Origin: Saprospiraceae bacterium | Lineage (GTDB): Bacteria > Bacteroidota > Bacteroidia > Chitinophagales > Saprospiraceae | Direction of reading: 5' to 3' | Assembly: GCA_029262975.1 (NCBI GenBank) | Contig: JAJCYJ010000304.1 | Coordinates: forward strand, 1-24,074 | DNA length: 24,074 nucleotides | Shown here: one piece after another, positions 1 to 8,037 of the stretch | Numbering within the stretch: the first letter of the stretch is position 1 | How the letters are laid out: each line of letters opens with the position of its first letter | Made by a program: the position numbers and the translations under genes | Notes under the pieces: model-generated | The model's input: the letters and a program-made list of their open reading frames with translations, nothing else | The model's database searches: none | Told to the model about the DNA's origin: nothing

Positions 1-519
1 GCTACCTTTGGTGCTGCTCATGCCATCAGTCAGGAGGATTCATTAGGGCAAATAAAAATTGGCATGAAGGCTGATCTGCTAATCTTAGATCAGAATCCAT
101 TGGATCAATTGACTGCGATAAATAAGCCACGTCATATTATATCAAGGGGAAATTTGATAAATACAGAAATCGAACAAATTGATTCTCCTGAAGAGCTCGC
201 ACAACGACAATTAAATGCTTACAATTTGAGAAATATTGATGCTTTTCTGAATACTTATAGTGATAGTGTAAAAGTGTATAATTTTCCAAACCAACTCCTG
301 TATACAGGGAAAGAAAAAATGCGTAGTAGATATGAAGGTTTCTTTGAACAAACACCTGCCCTGCATTGTGAATTGCTCAATCGCATTGTAATGGGAAACA
401 CAGTCATTGATCATGAACATGTGACTGGTCTAAGTGATGGAAGTGAGATTAACGCGGTCGCTATATATAAAATCCGGGATGGAAAAATCACAGATGTCTA
501 CTTCCAAAGAGGTGATTAG
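1..519 (+). CDS. Amidohydrolase C-terminal end fused to a SnoaL/NTF2-like domain (5' truncated by window)
   Basis: The reading frame is open from base 1, so the gene begins before the window; 172 residues are visible. The first 50 or so residues match the end of imidazolonepropionase-like amidohydrolases: an ATFGAAHAI segment, then EDSLGQIKIGMKADLLILD and NPL, the usual last strands of the metal-dependent hydrolase beta-sandwich. From about residue 58 a second domain starts (EELAQRQLNAYNLRNIDAFL). It ends in AIYKIRDGKITDVYFQRGD, the typical signature of the SnoaL/steroid-isomerase-like (NTF2) fold. The substrate cannot be deduced because the metal-binding N-terminal part lies outside. An internal ATG at 64 is inside the conserved amidohydrolase segment and is not the start. 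The gene is followed by about 345 bp without a gene and is probably not part of the tryptophan operon. The domain fusion is clear; the function is unknown. Confidence 0.8.
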   Translation, partial: ATFGAAHAISQEDSLGQIKIGMKADLLILDQNPLDQLTAINKPRHIISRGNLINTEIEQIDSPEELAQRQLNAYNLRNIDAFLNTYSDSVKVYNFPNQLLYTGKEKMRSRYEGFFEQTPALHCELLNRIVMGNTVIDHEHVTGLSDGSEINAVAIYKIRDGKITDVYFQRGD

Positions 520-863
520 TTGAGTGACTAAATATTCGAATGATTATTGCTTTGGTTTAATTAGTGAAAAATGCCCGAAGAATAATTTAGTCAATTATAG
601 CGGGGACTCCTCCAACCGGCTAATCCTTCAGATTGAATAAGATGCATGCTATTTCACCAACCTCCTACATTACTTTGAATACTTATTACATCTGACTCAA
701 TGAGGTCTGGAATCACTGATATTATTACAGTTAAAATCGAGTGGCATAACAGACGGCATAGAGTAAGAAAGAGATGATTATAATCACTTTTATCCGACTA
801 TATAAGTTTAATTGGAAAAAATGCCTTATAATTAACCCATTAAACAAAACAGTGTTTCATTAT
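520..863. other. Intergenic leader region upstream of the tryptophan-degradation cluster
   Basis: This 344-bp AT-rich gap holds no convincing gene. A perfect 9-bp inverted repeat (TGACTAAAT at 525-533, ATTTAGTCA at 585-593) lies just after the amidohydrolase stop and could close a long stem at the end of that transcript. A frame open from 774 only extends the next gene with residues that are not conserved. The cluster's main promoter should lie here, but I see no unambiguous Bacteroidota -33/-7 pair; TAAGTTTA near 803-810 is only a weak resemblance to TAnnTTTG. Confidence 0.5.
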
Positions 864-871
864 ATGATACA
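853..871. promoter_or_regulatory. Palindrome TGTnTCATnnnATGAnACA over the start codon (candidate IclR-type operator)
   Basis: The 19-bp dyad has matching arms TGT-n-TCAT and ATGA-n-ACA around a TAT centre, and it covers the proposed ATG of the decarboxylase gene at 864. The next gene encodes an IclR-family regulator, and such proteins bind short palindromes. A protein bound here would block transcription or translation initiation. This is an inference from symmetry and position only; short AT-rich palindromes also arise by chance. Confidence 0.3.
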
Positions 872-1631
872 GTCTCAAAACGATCTGGCACGAATATTAG
901 ATGAAGCAGCTCATACTGCGAAAGAAGTTGAACAGATCAGTAAGCTGCACCAAATTAGTATTGATGAAGCATATAGCATTCAGGCTGCATCAATAGACAG
1001 ACGCTTAAAACGAGGAGAAAAAATAACAGGATTTAAGCTCGGGTTTACAAGTAAGGCCAAGATGGAACAGATGGGGGTACATGATATAATCTGGGGAAGA
1101 CTTACGGATAGTATGAATTATACGGACGGAGGTATTCTGCATCGATCAAAATTCATTCATCCTCGGGTAGAACCCGAAATAGCTTTTTCCATTAAAAAAC
1201 GAATAGATAAACCTATCTCCATATCTAAAATTATCGATTATGCAGATGGAGTGGCAGGGGCACTGGAAGTTATTGATTCGAGATACAAAAACTTTAAGTT
1301 TTCATTGGAGGATGTGATCGCCGATAATTGTTCATCTTCTGGATATGTTATAGGACCATGGATGGATATTTCTACTGCAATTGGAAATTTGAATATTTCA
1401 CTTCTCATTAATGACAAGGAAGTTCAAAGTGGGAATTCAAATGCCATACTTGGCAATCCATTAGAATCCCTTGTAGAAATAAGCAGAATGACCCAAAAAT
1501 ATGGTTTTGTTATTGAGACTGGGCAAGTCGTGCTGGCGGGAGCTGCCACACCTGCTGTTTACTTTGATATTGGAGATCGCATAGAAGGCCACGTTGAAAA
1601 GTTAGGCTCAATTATGATAAAAGTGGTTTAG
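864..1631 (+). CDS. 4-oxalocrotonate decarboxylase-like enzyme (MhpD/DmpH family)
   Basis: The 255-residue protein belongs to the 2-keto-4-pentenoate hydratase / 2-oxo-3-hexenedioate decarboxylase family. Details favour the decarboxylase branch (DmpH, NbaG) over the hydratase: KAKMEQMGV, the KFIHPRVEPEIAF metal-site segment (E103, E105), and EVIDSRYKNFKF (E135) followed by ADN. The decarboxylase removes CO2 from 4-oxalocrotonate (2-oxohex-3-enedioate) to give 2-oxopent-4-enoate, with a divalent metal. In this cluster it would act after deamination of 2-aminomuconate. I chose ATG 864 because it gives the family length of about 255-265 residues; an ATG at 774 adds 30 unconserved residues. The stop is 3 bp before the regulator gene, so the two are cotranscribed. 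The exact substrate is inferred from motifs and context. Confidence 0.82.
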   Translation: MIQSQNDLARILDEAAHTAKEVEQISKLHQISIDEAYSIQAASIDRRLKRGEKITGFKLGFTSKAKMEQMGVHDIIWGRLTDSMNYTDGGILHRSKFIHPRVEPEIAFSIKKRIDKPISISKIIDYADGVAGALEVIDSRYKNFKFSLEDVIADNCSSSGYVIGPWMDISTAIGNLNISLLINDKEVQSGNSNAILGNPLESLVEISRMTQKYGFVIETGQVVLAGAATPAVYFDIGDRIEGHVEKLGSIMIKVV

Positions 1632-1634
1632 CAC

Positions 1635-2414
1635 ATGCAAGATCTAAAGAGTTCTGTACATAAAACTTTTGCTATTTTGGAATATTTTACTCCTCAAAAA
1701 CCTCAATGGGGCGTCACGGAGTTGGCTAATGAGATCGGTTCTAATAAGAGTACAGTCTACCGATTTTTATCTGATATGCAGTCATTGGGTATTTTGTCAA
1801 AAGACGCTAGTGCAGAAAAATATAGCCTTGGATTGAAATTGTTTGAATTAGGCAATCGCGTCAATCTAAACTCGGCATTCGTAGAAAAAACGCATCCAGA
1901 ATTAGAATTGGTAGCCAGAACTATTACTGAGACTGTTCACATAGGAGTTTTAAAGAATGAACAAGTATTTTATGTAGATAAAGTGGAAAGCCCGCAAGGA
2001 TTGAAAATGAGTAGTCATATTGGTAGTTATAATTCCGCTTATGCCACCGCACTTGGAAAGGTATTGCTGGCTTTTACCCCTTTTGAAAAACAAAGCAAAA
2101 TAATTCAAATTATTCTTAAAGATCATACACCGGTAGCTTATACAAATAATACCATATTGGAGCCTCTTGCTTTTACGAATGAACTGCGCGAAATTAAAAA
2201 GAAAGGCTATGCCCTTGATAAAGAAGAATTTGAAATCGGACTGGTGTGCGTGGCCATTCCGATATTTAATCAGGACAATGAAGTAGTCGCAAGCTTGAGT
2301 GCATCAGGGCCTGCTAATAGATTTAAAGAAATAGAAGTTGCAAATTATGTCTCGATTCTTAAAAAGGGAGCTGACGCAATACAAAAAAATATAGGATATT
2401 TTAAAATTAATTGA
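1635..2414 (+). CDS. IclR-family transcriptional regulator, probable regulator of the tryptophan cluster
   Basis: The 259-residue protein has the IclR layout. An N-terminal winged helix-turn-helix spans about residues 8-65 (VHKTFAILEYF, then TELANEIGSNKSTVYRFL, then KYSLGLKLFELG). A C-terminal effector-binding domain contains VHIGVLKNEQVFYVDKVES, SAYATALGKVLLAF, and the late EFEIGLVCVAIPIF and VASLSASGP segments. IclR proteins usually control aromatic or carboxylic acid catabolism and bind a pathway intermediate. Placed 3 bp after the decarboxylase and 31 bp before tryptophan dioxygenase, it is most likely an autoregulated switch for the whole cluster. The ligand, perhaps kynurenine or a later intermediate, and the sign of control are unknown. 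Candidate binding palindromes are listed separately. Confidence 0.88.
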   Translation: MQDLKSSVHKTFAILEYFTPQKPQWGVTELANEIGSNKSTVYRFLSDMQSLGILSKDASAEKYSLGLKLFELGNRVNLNSAFVEKTHPELELVARTITETVHIGVLKNEQVFYVDKVESPQGLKMSSHIGSYNSAYATALGKVLLAFTPFEKQSKIIQIILKDHTPVAYTNNTILEPLAFTNELREIKKKGYALDKEEFEIGLVCVAIPIFNQDNEVVASLSASGPANRFKEIEVANYVSILKKGADAIQKNIGYFKIN

Positions 2415-2422
2415 ATTTCAAT
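2410..2422. promoter_or_regulatory. 13-bp perfect palindrome ATTGAATTTCAAT before kynA
   Basis: The palindrome overlaps the stop codon of the IclR gene and ends about two dozen bases before the tryptophan dioxygenase ATG. A related core, TTCAATTGAA, lies before the ASPDH-like gene (8839-8848). It may be an operator for the local regulator, but AT-rich palindromes of this length can be accidental. Confidence 0.2.
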
Positions 2423-2445
2423 AAGAAACTTGAGTATATACAAGG

Positions 2446-3552
2446 ATGGACAAAACTAAAGAGAAATACACTACGATTCACTATCAGGACTACTTGCAAC
2501 TAGACAAGTTATTGGATGCTCAAAATATGAGGAGTGCTCTTGCTGCAGAACCTGCACACGAAGAGATGCTTTTTATAATTGTCCATCAGGTGTATGAATT
2601 ATGGTTTAAGCAAATCATACATGAATTACATTCAGTTGTCGGATTATTTGTCGATGCTAAGGTTGATGAAAGCAATATTGGAATATCTATCGCCCGGCTC
2701 AATAGAGTAGAGGAAATCATGAAGCTGCTTATAAAGCAGATTAGTGTAATGGAGACAATGACACCTTTAGACTTTTTAGACTTCAGAGGATATTTATTTC
2801 CTGCATCGGGCTTTCAAAGTTTTCAATTCAGGGTAGTGGAGTCTTTGATGGGATTGCCTGAAAACCAGCGCATAACCTATCATCAACAAAAATATAGTTC
2901 TGTCTTTCCAAAAGAACAGAAAGATCAGCTTGCGGAAATTTACAAGAAAGGTACACTTCATGACCTAATAGAAGACTGGCTCGAACGAATGCCGTTTTTA
3001 CAATTAGGTGATTTTAATTTCATTGAAAAATACAGAGAAGCTTTAGAGCAGATGCTCAAGCATGAACTGGATGCAATCAGAGATTCTGAATATCTGACTG
3101 ATAAAGAAAAAGAAAAGCGTGCAGAGATGGTAGGTAGTACGGATACTTACTTTCAGTCAATTTTAAATAAAGAGACGCATGATCAGCTAATCGCTGAAGG
3201 CAAAAAACGATTTTCATATAAGGCAACTTTAGCAGCATTATTTATTAACCTCTATCGCGATGAGCCAATACTTCATTTGCCATTCCAATTGCTGACAAGT
3301 CTGATTGAAATCGATGACCTATTCACTTCATGGAGATACCGTCATGCACAAATGGTACTAAGAATGCTGGGAAATAAAATGGGTACTGGTGGGTCTTCCG
3401 GCCATGACTATTTGAACAAGACAGCTCAGAAGCACAAGATGTTTGAAGATTTGCACAACATATCCACGTTGCTTATCCCCCGATCTGCGTTACCTAAATT
3501 ACCAAAAGATATCAAACGACAATTGAGTTATTATTTTACAACAAACGAATGA
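2446..3552 (+). CDS. kynA: Tryptophan 2,3-dioxygenase
   Basis: This haem dioxygenase opens the indole ring of L-tryptophan to give N-formylkynurenine, the entry step of the kynurenine pathway. The 368-residue protein has all the family landmarks. These are YQDYLQLDKLL near residue 13, the distal segment AHEEMLFIIVHQVYELWFKQ (H47), the substrate-carboxylate arginine region FRGYLFPASGFQSFQFR (R114), the proximal haem histidine in SWRYRHAQMVLRMLG (H300), and the GTGGSSGHDYL loop at about 313-323. The length is near that of eukaryotic enzymes and longer than the roughly 280-residue proteobacterial form, because of an insert at about 140-240. It lies 31 bp after the regulator gene, and a 207-bp gap follows. 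No defect is visible. Cytoplasmic. Confidence 0.96.
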   Translation: MDKTKEKYTTIHYQDYLQLDKLLDAQNMRSALAAEPAHEEMLFIIVHQVYELWFKQIIHELHSVVGLFVDAKVDESNIGISIARLNRVEEIMKLLIKQISVMETMTPLDFLDFRGYLFPASGFQSFQFRVVESLMGLPENQRITYHQQKYSSVFPKEQKDQLAEIYKKGTLHDLIEDWLERMPFLQLGDFNFIEKYREALEQMLKHELDAIRDSEYLTDKEKEKRAEMVGSTDTYFQSILNKETHDQLIAEGKKRFSYKATLAALFINLYRDEPILHLPFQLLTSLIEIDDLFTSWRYRHAQMVLRMLGNKMGTGGSSGHDYLNKTAQKHKMFEDLHNISTLLIPRSALPKLPKDIKRQLSYYFTTNE

Positions 3553-3599
3553 TAAATAGTCCTAATAAAAATGTTAAAGACACTTTCGTTATATTTAGT

Positions 3600-3660
3600 G
3601 ATTTCATCGACCGAGCACTTAACAAAAAGTATTTTGCAATTATTGGGACGAAATGAAATC
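3600..3660. promoter_or_regulatory. Inverted repeat GATTTCAT / ATGAAATC in the kynA-haaO gap
   Basis: Perfect 8-bp arms at 3600-3607 and 3653-3660 are separated by 45 bp inside the 207-bp gap (3553-3759), the largest gap within the cluster. The TTTCAT half is shared with the palindrome over the first gene's start (853-871). Two half-sites spaced about five helical turns apart would suit a looping regulator or a second promoter for the haaO onward genes. Inferred only. Confidence 0.25.
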
Positions 3661-3759
3661 TTGTATTGTTATATTCTTATCACTAAAGGAGTGGACTAAG
3701 TTCAAGTAAAACTGTACTTTAAAAAATGAAAATCTTTATTAATTCTAAAATATAAAAGT

Positions 3760-4275
3760 ATGTCAAGCTTACCACCAGTAATTAATTTTAAAGGTTGGAT
3801 CGATGAAAACAGACACCTTCTCAAGCCACCTGTCGGGAATAAGGCAATCTATAATGAAGACTACATTGTAATGATTGTAGGAGGGCCAAATTCTCGAAAA
3901 GATTATCACCTCAACCAGACACCAGAATTCTTTTATCAGGTAGAAGGTGATATTGTATTAAAAGTTATGGATAATGGTACGCCGAAAGATATTCATATAA
4001 GAGAAGGAGAAGTGTTTTACCTGCCTCCTAATATTCCTCATTCTCCTCAAAGAGGGCCCAACACTGTAGGCTTAGTAATTGAGCAAAAGCGACCTGAAGG
4101 TATGAAAGATGGCCTGGCCTGGTTTTGTGAATCATGTAATAACAAGTTGCATGAAGAGCCTTTTACGTTACAAAATATTGAAAAGGATATGCCGGTTATC
4201 TTCGACAAATATTACTCTAATCATGAATTAAGGACTTGTGATTCTTGTGGAAACACGATGCAGAAACCATCATAA
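3760..4275 (+). CDS. haaO: 3-hydroxyanthranilate 3,4-dioxygenase
   Basis: This cupin-fold Fe(II) dioxygenase cleaves 3-hydroxyanthranilate to 2-amino-3-carboxymuconate 6-semialdehyde (ACMS). The 171-residue protein has the bacterial arrangement. Iron ligands are H50, E56 and H94, in DYHLNQTPEFFYQ and LPPNIPHSPQR; substrate-binding arginines are R46 and R98. The C-terminal rubredoxin-like metal site has cysteines C123 and C126 (CESC) and C160 and C163 (CDSC). The spacing matches the well-studied Cupriavidus enzyme to within one or two residues. The gene starts a tight sub-block (31 bp to the next gene, then 3 bp, 8 bp and an overlap), so it is cotranscribed with the ACMS decarboxylase and kynureninase genes. 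Its product ACMS either cyclises spontaneously to quinolinate or is taken by the next enzyme. Confidence 0.96.
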   Translation: MSSLPPVINFKGWIDENRHLLKPPVGNKAIYNEDYIVMIVGGPNSRKDYHLNQTPEFFYQVEGDIVLKVMDNGTPKDIHIREGEVFYLPPNIPHSPQRGPNTVGLVIEQKRPEGMKDGLAWFCESCNNKLHEEPFTLQNIEKDMPVIFDKYYSNHELRTCDSCGNTMQKPS

Positions 4276-4306
4276 TTGAAAGGTTCTCAAAACTAGTTTA
4301 TAACAG

Positions 4307-5392
4307 ATGTCGATATTGCGTATTAATGGTCATTCTCATTTACTTCCTGACCCGGAGCAGATACCTGCTTTAATGAAGGAAAAGGGGATTTTCTGGATTG
4401 ATAATGATCGCAAATTTATGCGACAAAAGAAATGGCAAAGACCCATTACAGCGACTAGCTTTTTCCTGAAAGAGAAATTGGAATGGATGGATCAAAATCA
4501 AATTGATCATTCGGTAGTTCTAAATCTCTCACAATTATATGGCAATGGCCTTGTTCATGAGGAAGTAAAGTTGGCATTGAGATTTCAAAATGATTATAAT
4601 GCAAAAGTGCAGCATGATTATCCTGATAAGTTTACCTGTGGATTTGTGGTGCATGCTGGCTACATTCAGGGGGCACTTTGGGAAATAGAAAGATGTGTAG
4701 ATCAATTAGGCTTACAAGTACTATGTCTGCCAACACATTATCTGGATACTTCAGGCACCTGGAAGGGGATCGTGAATGAGTCAACTGCGCCCATCTTCGA
4801 ACTGGCTAACGAGTACGGTCTTGCAATTGAGATTCATCCATATGATGGTGAGAAGTTCATCGCACTAGAAAATATTTCGTGGCGATTTCATTTGGTGTGG
4901 ATGTTAGCTCAATGTGCAGATGCCTTTCATTTTTATACGTTGAATGGTTACTTTGATAAGTATCCTGATATCAGAGTTTGCTTTGCACATGGAGGACAAT
5001 TAAATCACATTAATCACGGAAGACGTGTACAGGGATTTGATGGAAGGCCTGATTTGTTTGAAGGAAAGATAGCCCCCAAAAAGGCAATTGGACACCCAAA
5101 TATATTCTTTGACACATTAGTTCATGACACGCTGTCTTTAGAATTGATGATTAAAAGACAGAAAGGAACAGATCAAATTATTTTAGGACTCGATGATCCA
5201 TATCCGCTAGGAGAAATGGAAAGTGACAGACAATCTTCTTACCCCGGCAAACTCCTCGATTTGGCCATTGAAGAAGGTATAATCAATAAAAAGCAATACG
5301 AAGAGATTTGGTCAAAGAACGTTATCCAGTGGCTTGGAGGACGTAAGAAAGAACAACTTATAAATAGAATCAAAAGAATCAATAAGGATTAA
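4307..5392 (+). CDS. 2-amino-3-carboxymuconate 6-semialdehyde decarboxylase (ACMSD)
   Basis: This zinc-dependent amidohydrolase-superfamily decarboxylase turns ACMS into 2-aminomuconate 6-semialdehyde and so diverts flux from quinolinate/NAD synthesis to full degradation. The 361-residue sequence keeps the key residues at or near the numbers of the Pseudomonas enzyme: H9 and H11 (GHSH), H177 (EIHPYDG), H228 (CFAHGG) and the metal-binding aspartate D296 (LGLDDPYPLGE; TDYP in many homologues). The segment ENISWRFHLVWML is also typical. The opening residues NGHSHLLPDPEQIP are the form I know from Bacteroidota. It sits directly after haaO, which makes its unstable product, and 3 bp before kynU. 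Nothing suggests a defect. Also called nbaD in nitrobenzoate degraders. Confidence 0.95.
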   Translation: MSILRINGHSHLLPDPEQIPALMKEKGIFWIDNDRKFMRQKKWQRPITATSFFLKEKLEWMDQNQIDHSVVLNLSQLYGNGLVHEEVKLALRFQNDYNAKVQHDYPDKFTCGFVVHAGYIQGALWEIERCVDQLGLQVLCLPTHYLDTSGTWKGIVNESTAPIFELANEYGLAIEIHPYDGEKFIALENISWRFHLVWMLAQCADAFHFYTLNGYFDKYPDIRVCFAHGGQLNHINHGRRVQGFDGRPDLFEGKIAPKKAIGHPNIFFDTLVHDTLSLELMIKRQKGTDQIILGLDDPYPLGEMESDRQSSYPGKLLDLAIEEGIINKKQYEEIWSKNVIQWLGGRKKEQLINRIKRINKD

Positions 5393-5395
5393 TAA

Positions 5396-6679
5396 ATGAG
5401 CCAATATGAAGATCGACATAGTCTGCCCTATGCAAAACAGATGGATCAGAATGACGTACTCAACAAATACAGATCTCAGTTTCATTTTCCGATGCAGACG
5501 GATGGTACGCCATATGTATATATGTGTGGTAACTCTCTTGGCTTACAACCTAAATCAACCAGTTCTTTTGTATTACAAGAATTGACTGATTGGCAGAATT
5601 TAGGAGTTGAAGGTCATTTTCATGCTAAAAACCCATGGTTGCCCTATCATGAGTTTTTGACGGATGCAATGGCAAGAGTCGTAGGAGGCAAGTCAAACGA
5701 AGTGGTGGTGATGAACACCCTTTCTGTAAACTTACATCTTATGATGGTTTCTTTTTACCGTCCTTTGGGTAAAAGGAACAAAATAGTCATCGAAGCCGAT
5801 GCTTTTCCATCTGATAGATATGCCGTAAGATCTCAAATTCGCTTTCATGGCCTCGATCCGGATGAATGTCTGATTCAATTAAAAGCCAGACCAGGCGAAG
5901 TTTGCCTTCGGTCAGAAGATATTGAAGAAGTAATCGAGTCAAATGGGGATACAATATCCTTAATCATGTTGGGCAATACAAATTACTATACGGGACAGTA
6001 TTTTAATATGAAACAAATCACACAATGGGGGCATGCTAAAGGCTGTTTTGTTGGATTTGATTGTGCCCATGGTGCTGGCAACATTCCATTGGATTTGCAT
6101 GATAGCGGATGTGACTTTGCAGTTTGGTGTAATTACAAATATCTTAATTCAGGACCCGGAGGTATGGGTGGTGCATTTGTTCATGAAAGACATCTGAACG
6201 ATCAATCGATCCCAAGATTTGAAGGATGGTGGGGGCATAATAAAGAGACTAGATTCAAGATGCGTGATGGTTTTGATCCTATCCGTACTGCTGAATCATG
6301 GCAGCTCAGTAATCCTCCTATATTAGCTATGGCATCTGTATGGTCTTCTTTGAAAATGTTTGACCAGGCAGGTATTCAGCAGTTACGTACAAAATCAATT
6401 TCACTCACTGGATATTTAGAATTTTTAGTAAAATCCCTTGGCGACAATAAAGTCCACATAATAACACCTTCGGAAATTGATAAACGAGGATCTCAACTTT
6501 CTATTCAAGTCAAAAATGCAAATAAGGAACTTTATAATCGTATTACAAAAGATGGGGTGATTGCGGACTGGAGAGAACCTGATGTGATACGCGTGGCTCC
6601 TGTACCTATGTACAATTCATATGAAGATGTATATAATTTTTATACTATTCTCAAAAATGCACTTGAAGATAATAGCTAA
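5396..6679 (+). CDS. kynU: Kynureninase
   Basis: This PLP-dependent hydrolase cleaves kynurenine or 3-hydroxykynurenine to anthranilate or 3-hydroxyanthranilate plus alanine. At 427 residues it has the expected length. Landmarks are the N-terminal YMCGNSLGLQPK at about 42-53, the FDCAHGAGN segment (D222, H225) that binds the pyridine ring and precedes the cofactor lysine, and CNYKYLNSGPGG with the Schiff-base lysine K248. The late motif FEGWWGHNKETRFKM and the IADWREPDVIRVAPVPMYNS end are also typical. With kynurenine 3-monooxygenase 8 bp downstream, the physiological substrate is probably 3-hydroxykynurenine, as in animals. The start ATG lies 3 bp after the ACMSD stop, so translational coupling is likely. 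Confidence 0.96.
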   Translation: MSQYEDRHSLPYAKQMDQNDVLNKYRSQFHFPMQTDGTPYVYMCGNSLGLQPKSTSSFVLQELTDWQNLGVEGHFHAKNPWLPYHEFLTDAMARVVGGKSNEVVVMNTLSVNLHLMMVSFYRPLGKRNKIVIEADAFPSDRYAVRSQIRFHGLDPDECLIQLKARPGEVCLRSEDIEEVIESNGDTISLIMLGNTNYYTGQYFNMKQITQWGHAKGCFVGFDCAHGAGNIPLDLHDSGCDFAVWCNYKYLNSGPGGMGGAFVHERHLNDQSIPRFEGWWGHNKETRFKMRDGFDPIRTAESWQLSNPPILAMASVWSSLKMFDQAGIQQLRTKSISLTGYLEFLVKSLGDNKVHIITPSEIDKRGSQLSIQVKNANKELYNRITKDGVIADWREPDVIRVAPVPMYNSYEDVYNFYTILKNALEDNS

Positions 6680-6687
6680 TAAGCCAT

Positions 6688-8037
6688 ATGAGTAAGCACG
6701 ATAAAATTATCATTGTTGGAGCAGGACTTTGTGGTTCACTCTTAGCTATAAAATTAGCACAGCGTGGATTTAAAGTAGCCATATATGAGAAACGATCCGA
6801 CTTGCGTAAAACAGAGTTAGATGCAGGAAGGTCTATTAATTTGGCATTGTCCAGCCGTGGGTTACTGGCACTGGAAAGAGCCAACTTGAAATCATCCATT
6901 CTCCAAGAATGTATCCCTATGAGAGGTCGGCAGATTCATCCTTTAGGAAGTGAATCTTTCTTGTCTCCCTATAGTGGTCGATCTACCGACTATATAAATT
7001 CTGTATCGCGCTCGGGATTAAATATTGCCTTGCTCAAAGAAGCTGCAAAATATGAACAAATCACAATGAGATTTGAAACACCTGTTGTCGATGTTGATTT
7101 AAAGAAAGCTGCGATAACCTATAAGTCAGAAGATGAAACTCATCAAGATAAGGGGGATGTAGTAATTGGCACGGATGGCGCAGGTTCAGTTGTGAGAAGG
7201 ACAATGATGAAGCATACACCTGAATTATTATTTAACTATTCTCAGGATTTTCTACGACACGGGTATAAAGAACTCAGCATAAGTCCTAACGCTCAGGGGC
7301 AATGGAAAATAGAAAAAGAAGTACTCCACATATGGCCAAGAGGGTCGTTTATGATTATAGCCTTACCTAATCTTGATGGGAGCTTTACACTAACAATGTT
7401 TCACCCTTTCTTTACAGAAGTAGGATTTAATAATTTGAATTCTAAAGATAAAGTCAGTGAATTCTTTGAAGAATATTATCCAGACTTACTGCCGTATATT
7501 CCACATTACCAAGAAGAATATTTTAACAATCCGGTAGGTACACTTGGCACTATCAAGTGTTATCCGTGGCAGGCATTTGGCAAAACACTCATAATGGGTG
7601 ATGCCTCACATGCCATTGTTCCCTTTTATGGTCAGGGAATGAATGCGTCTCTTGAAGATGTTAGGGTATTTGACGAAGTAGTTGAAACACATGGCAATGA
7701 TTGGGAGAAAGTATTCAATGTTTTTCAGGATGAAAGAAGAGAAAATGCTGATGCAATCGCTGACCTGGCGATTGATAACTTTTATGAAATGAGAGATCAT
7801 GTGGATGACCAGGCTTTCATGAGAAAACGTCAAATAGAAATGCAGTTGGAGCAGCAATATCCAGACTATTATTCCAAATACTCGCTAGTGACATTCAAAC
7901 CTGAATTGCCTTATGAAAGGGCTATGATACGAGGACGGCAGCAGGATGAAATACTTTTGAAAATTTGTCAAAGGGATGATTTTGAACAAATTCCACTGAA
8001 AGAATATCATAAGAAATTAATGCAACTGAGGTCGTAA
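6688..8037 (+). CDS. kmo: Kynurenine 3-monooxygenase
   Basis: This FAD-dependent aromatic hydroxylase converts kynurenine to 3-hydroxykynurenine with NADPH and O2. The 449-residue protein starts with a Rossmann dinucleotide fold (GAGLCG at residues 11-16, then AIYEKR). It carries the family segment SINLALSSRG and the FAD-binding GDASHAIVPFYGQGMNASLED near residue 310. The C-terminal kynurenine-monooxygenase extension is present (AFMRKRQIEMQLEQQYP, then FKPELPYERAMIRGRQQDEIL). I see no membrane-anchoring helix at the C-terminus, as expected for a soluble bacterial form. The stop TAA overlaps the ATG of the next gene by one base. This gene commits the cluster to the hydroxylated branch rather than the anthranilate branch. 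Confidence 0.96.
   Translation: MSKHDKIIIVGAGLCGSLLAIKLAQRGFKVAIYEKRSDLRKTELDAGRSINLALSSRGLLALERANLKSSILQECIPMRGRQIHPLGSESFLSPYSGRSTDYINSVSRSGLNIALLKEAAKYEQITMRFETPVVDVDLKKAAITYKSEDETHQDKGDVVIGTDGAGSVVRRTMMKHTPELLFNYSQDFLRHGYKELSISPNAQGQWKIEKEVLHIWPRGSFMIIALPNLDGSFTLTMFHPFFTEVGFNNLNSKDKVSEFFEEYYPDLLPYIPHYQEEYFNNPVGTLGTIKCYPWQAFGKTLIMGDASHAIVPFYGQGMNASLEDVRVFDEVVETHGNDWEKVFNVFQDERRENADAIADLAIDNFYEMRDHVDDQAFMRKRQIEMQLEQQYPDYYSKYSLVTFKPELPYERAMIRGRQQDEILLKICQRDDFEQIPLKEYHKKLMQLRS

Noticed and set aside
774..863. Upstream ATG giving a 285-residue decarboxylase
   Set aside because: The added 30 residues are not like the family, which normally starts near the ATG at 864, and the added stretch has intergenic base composition.
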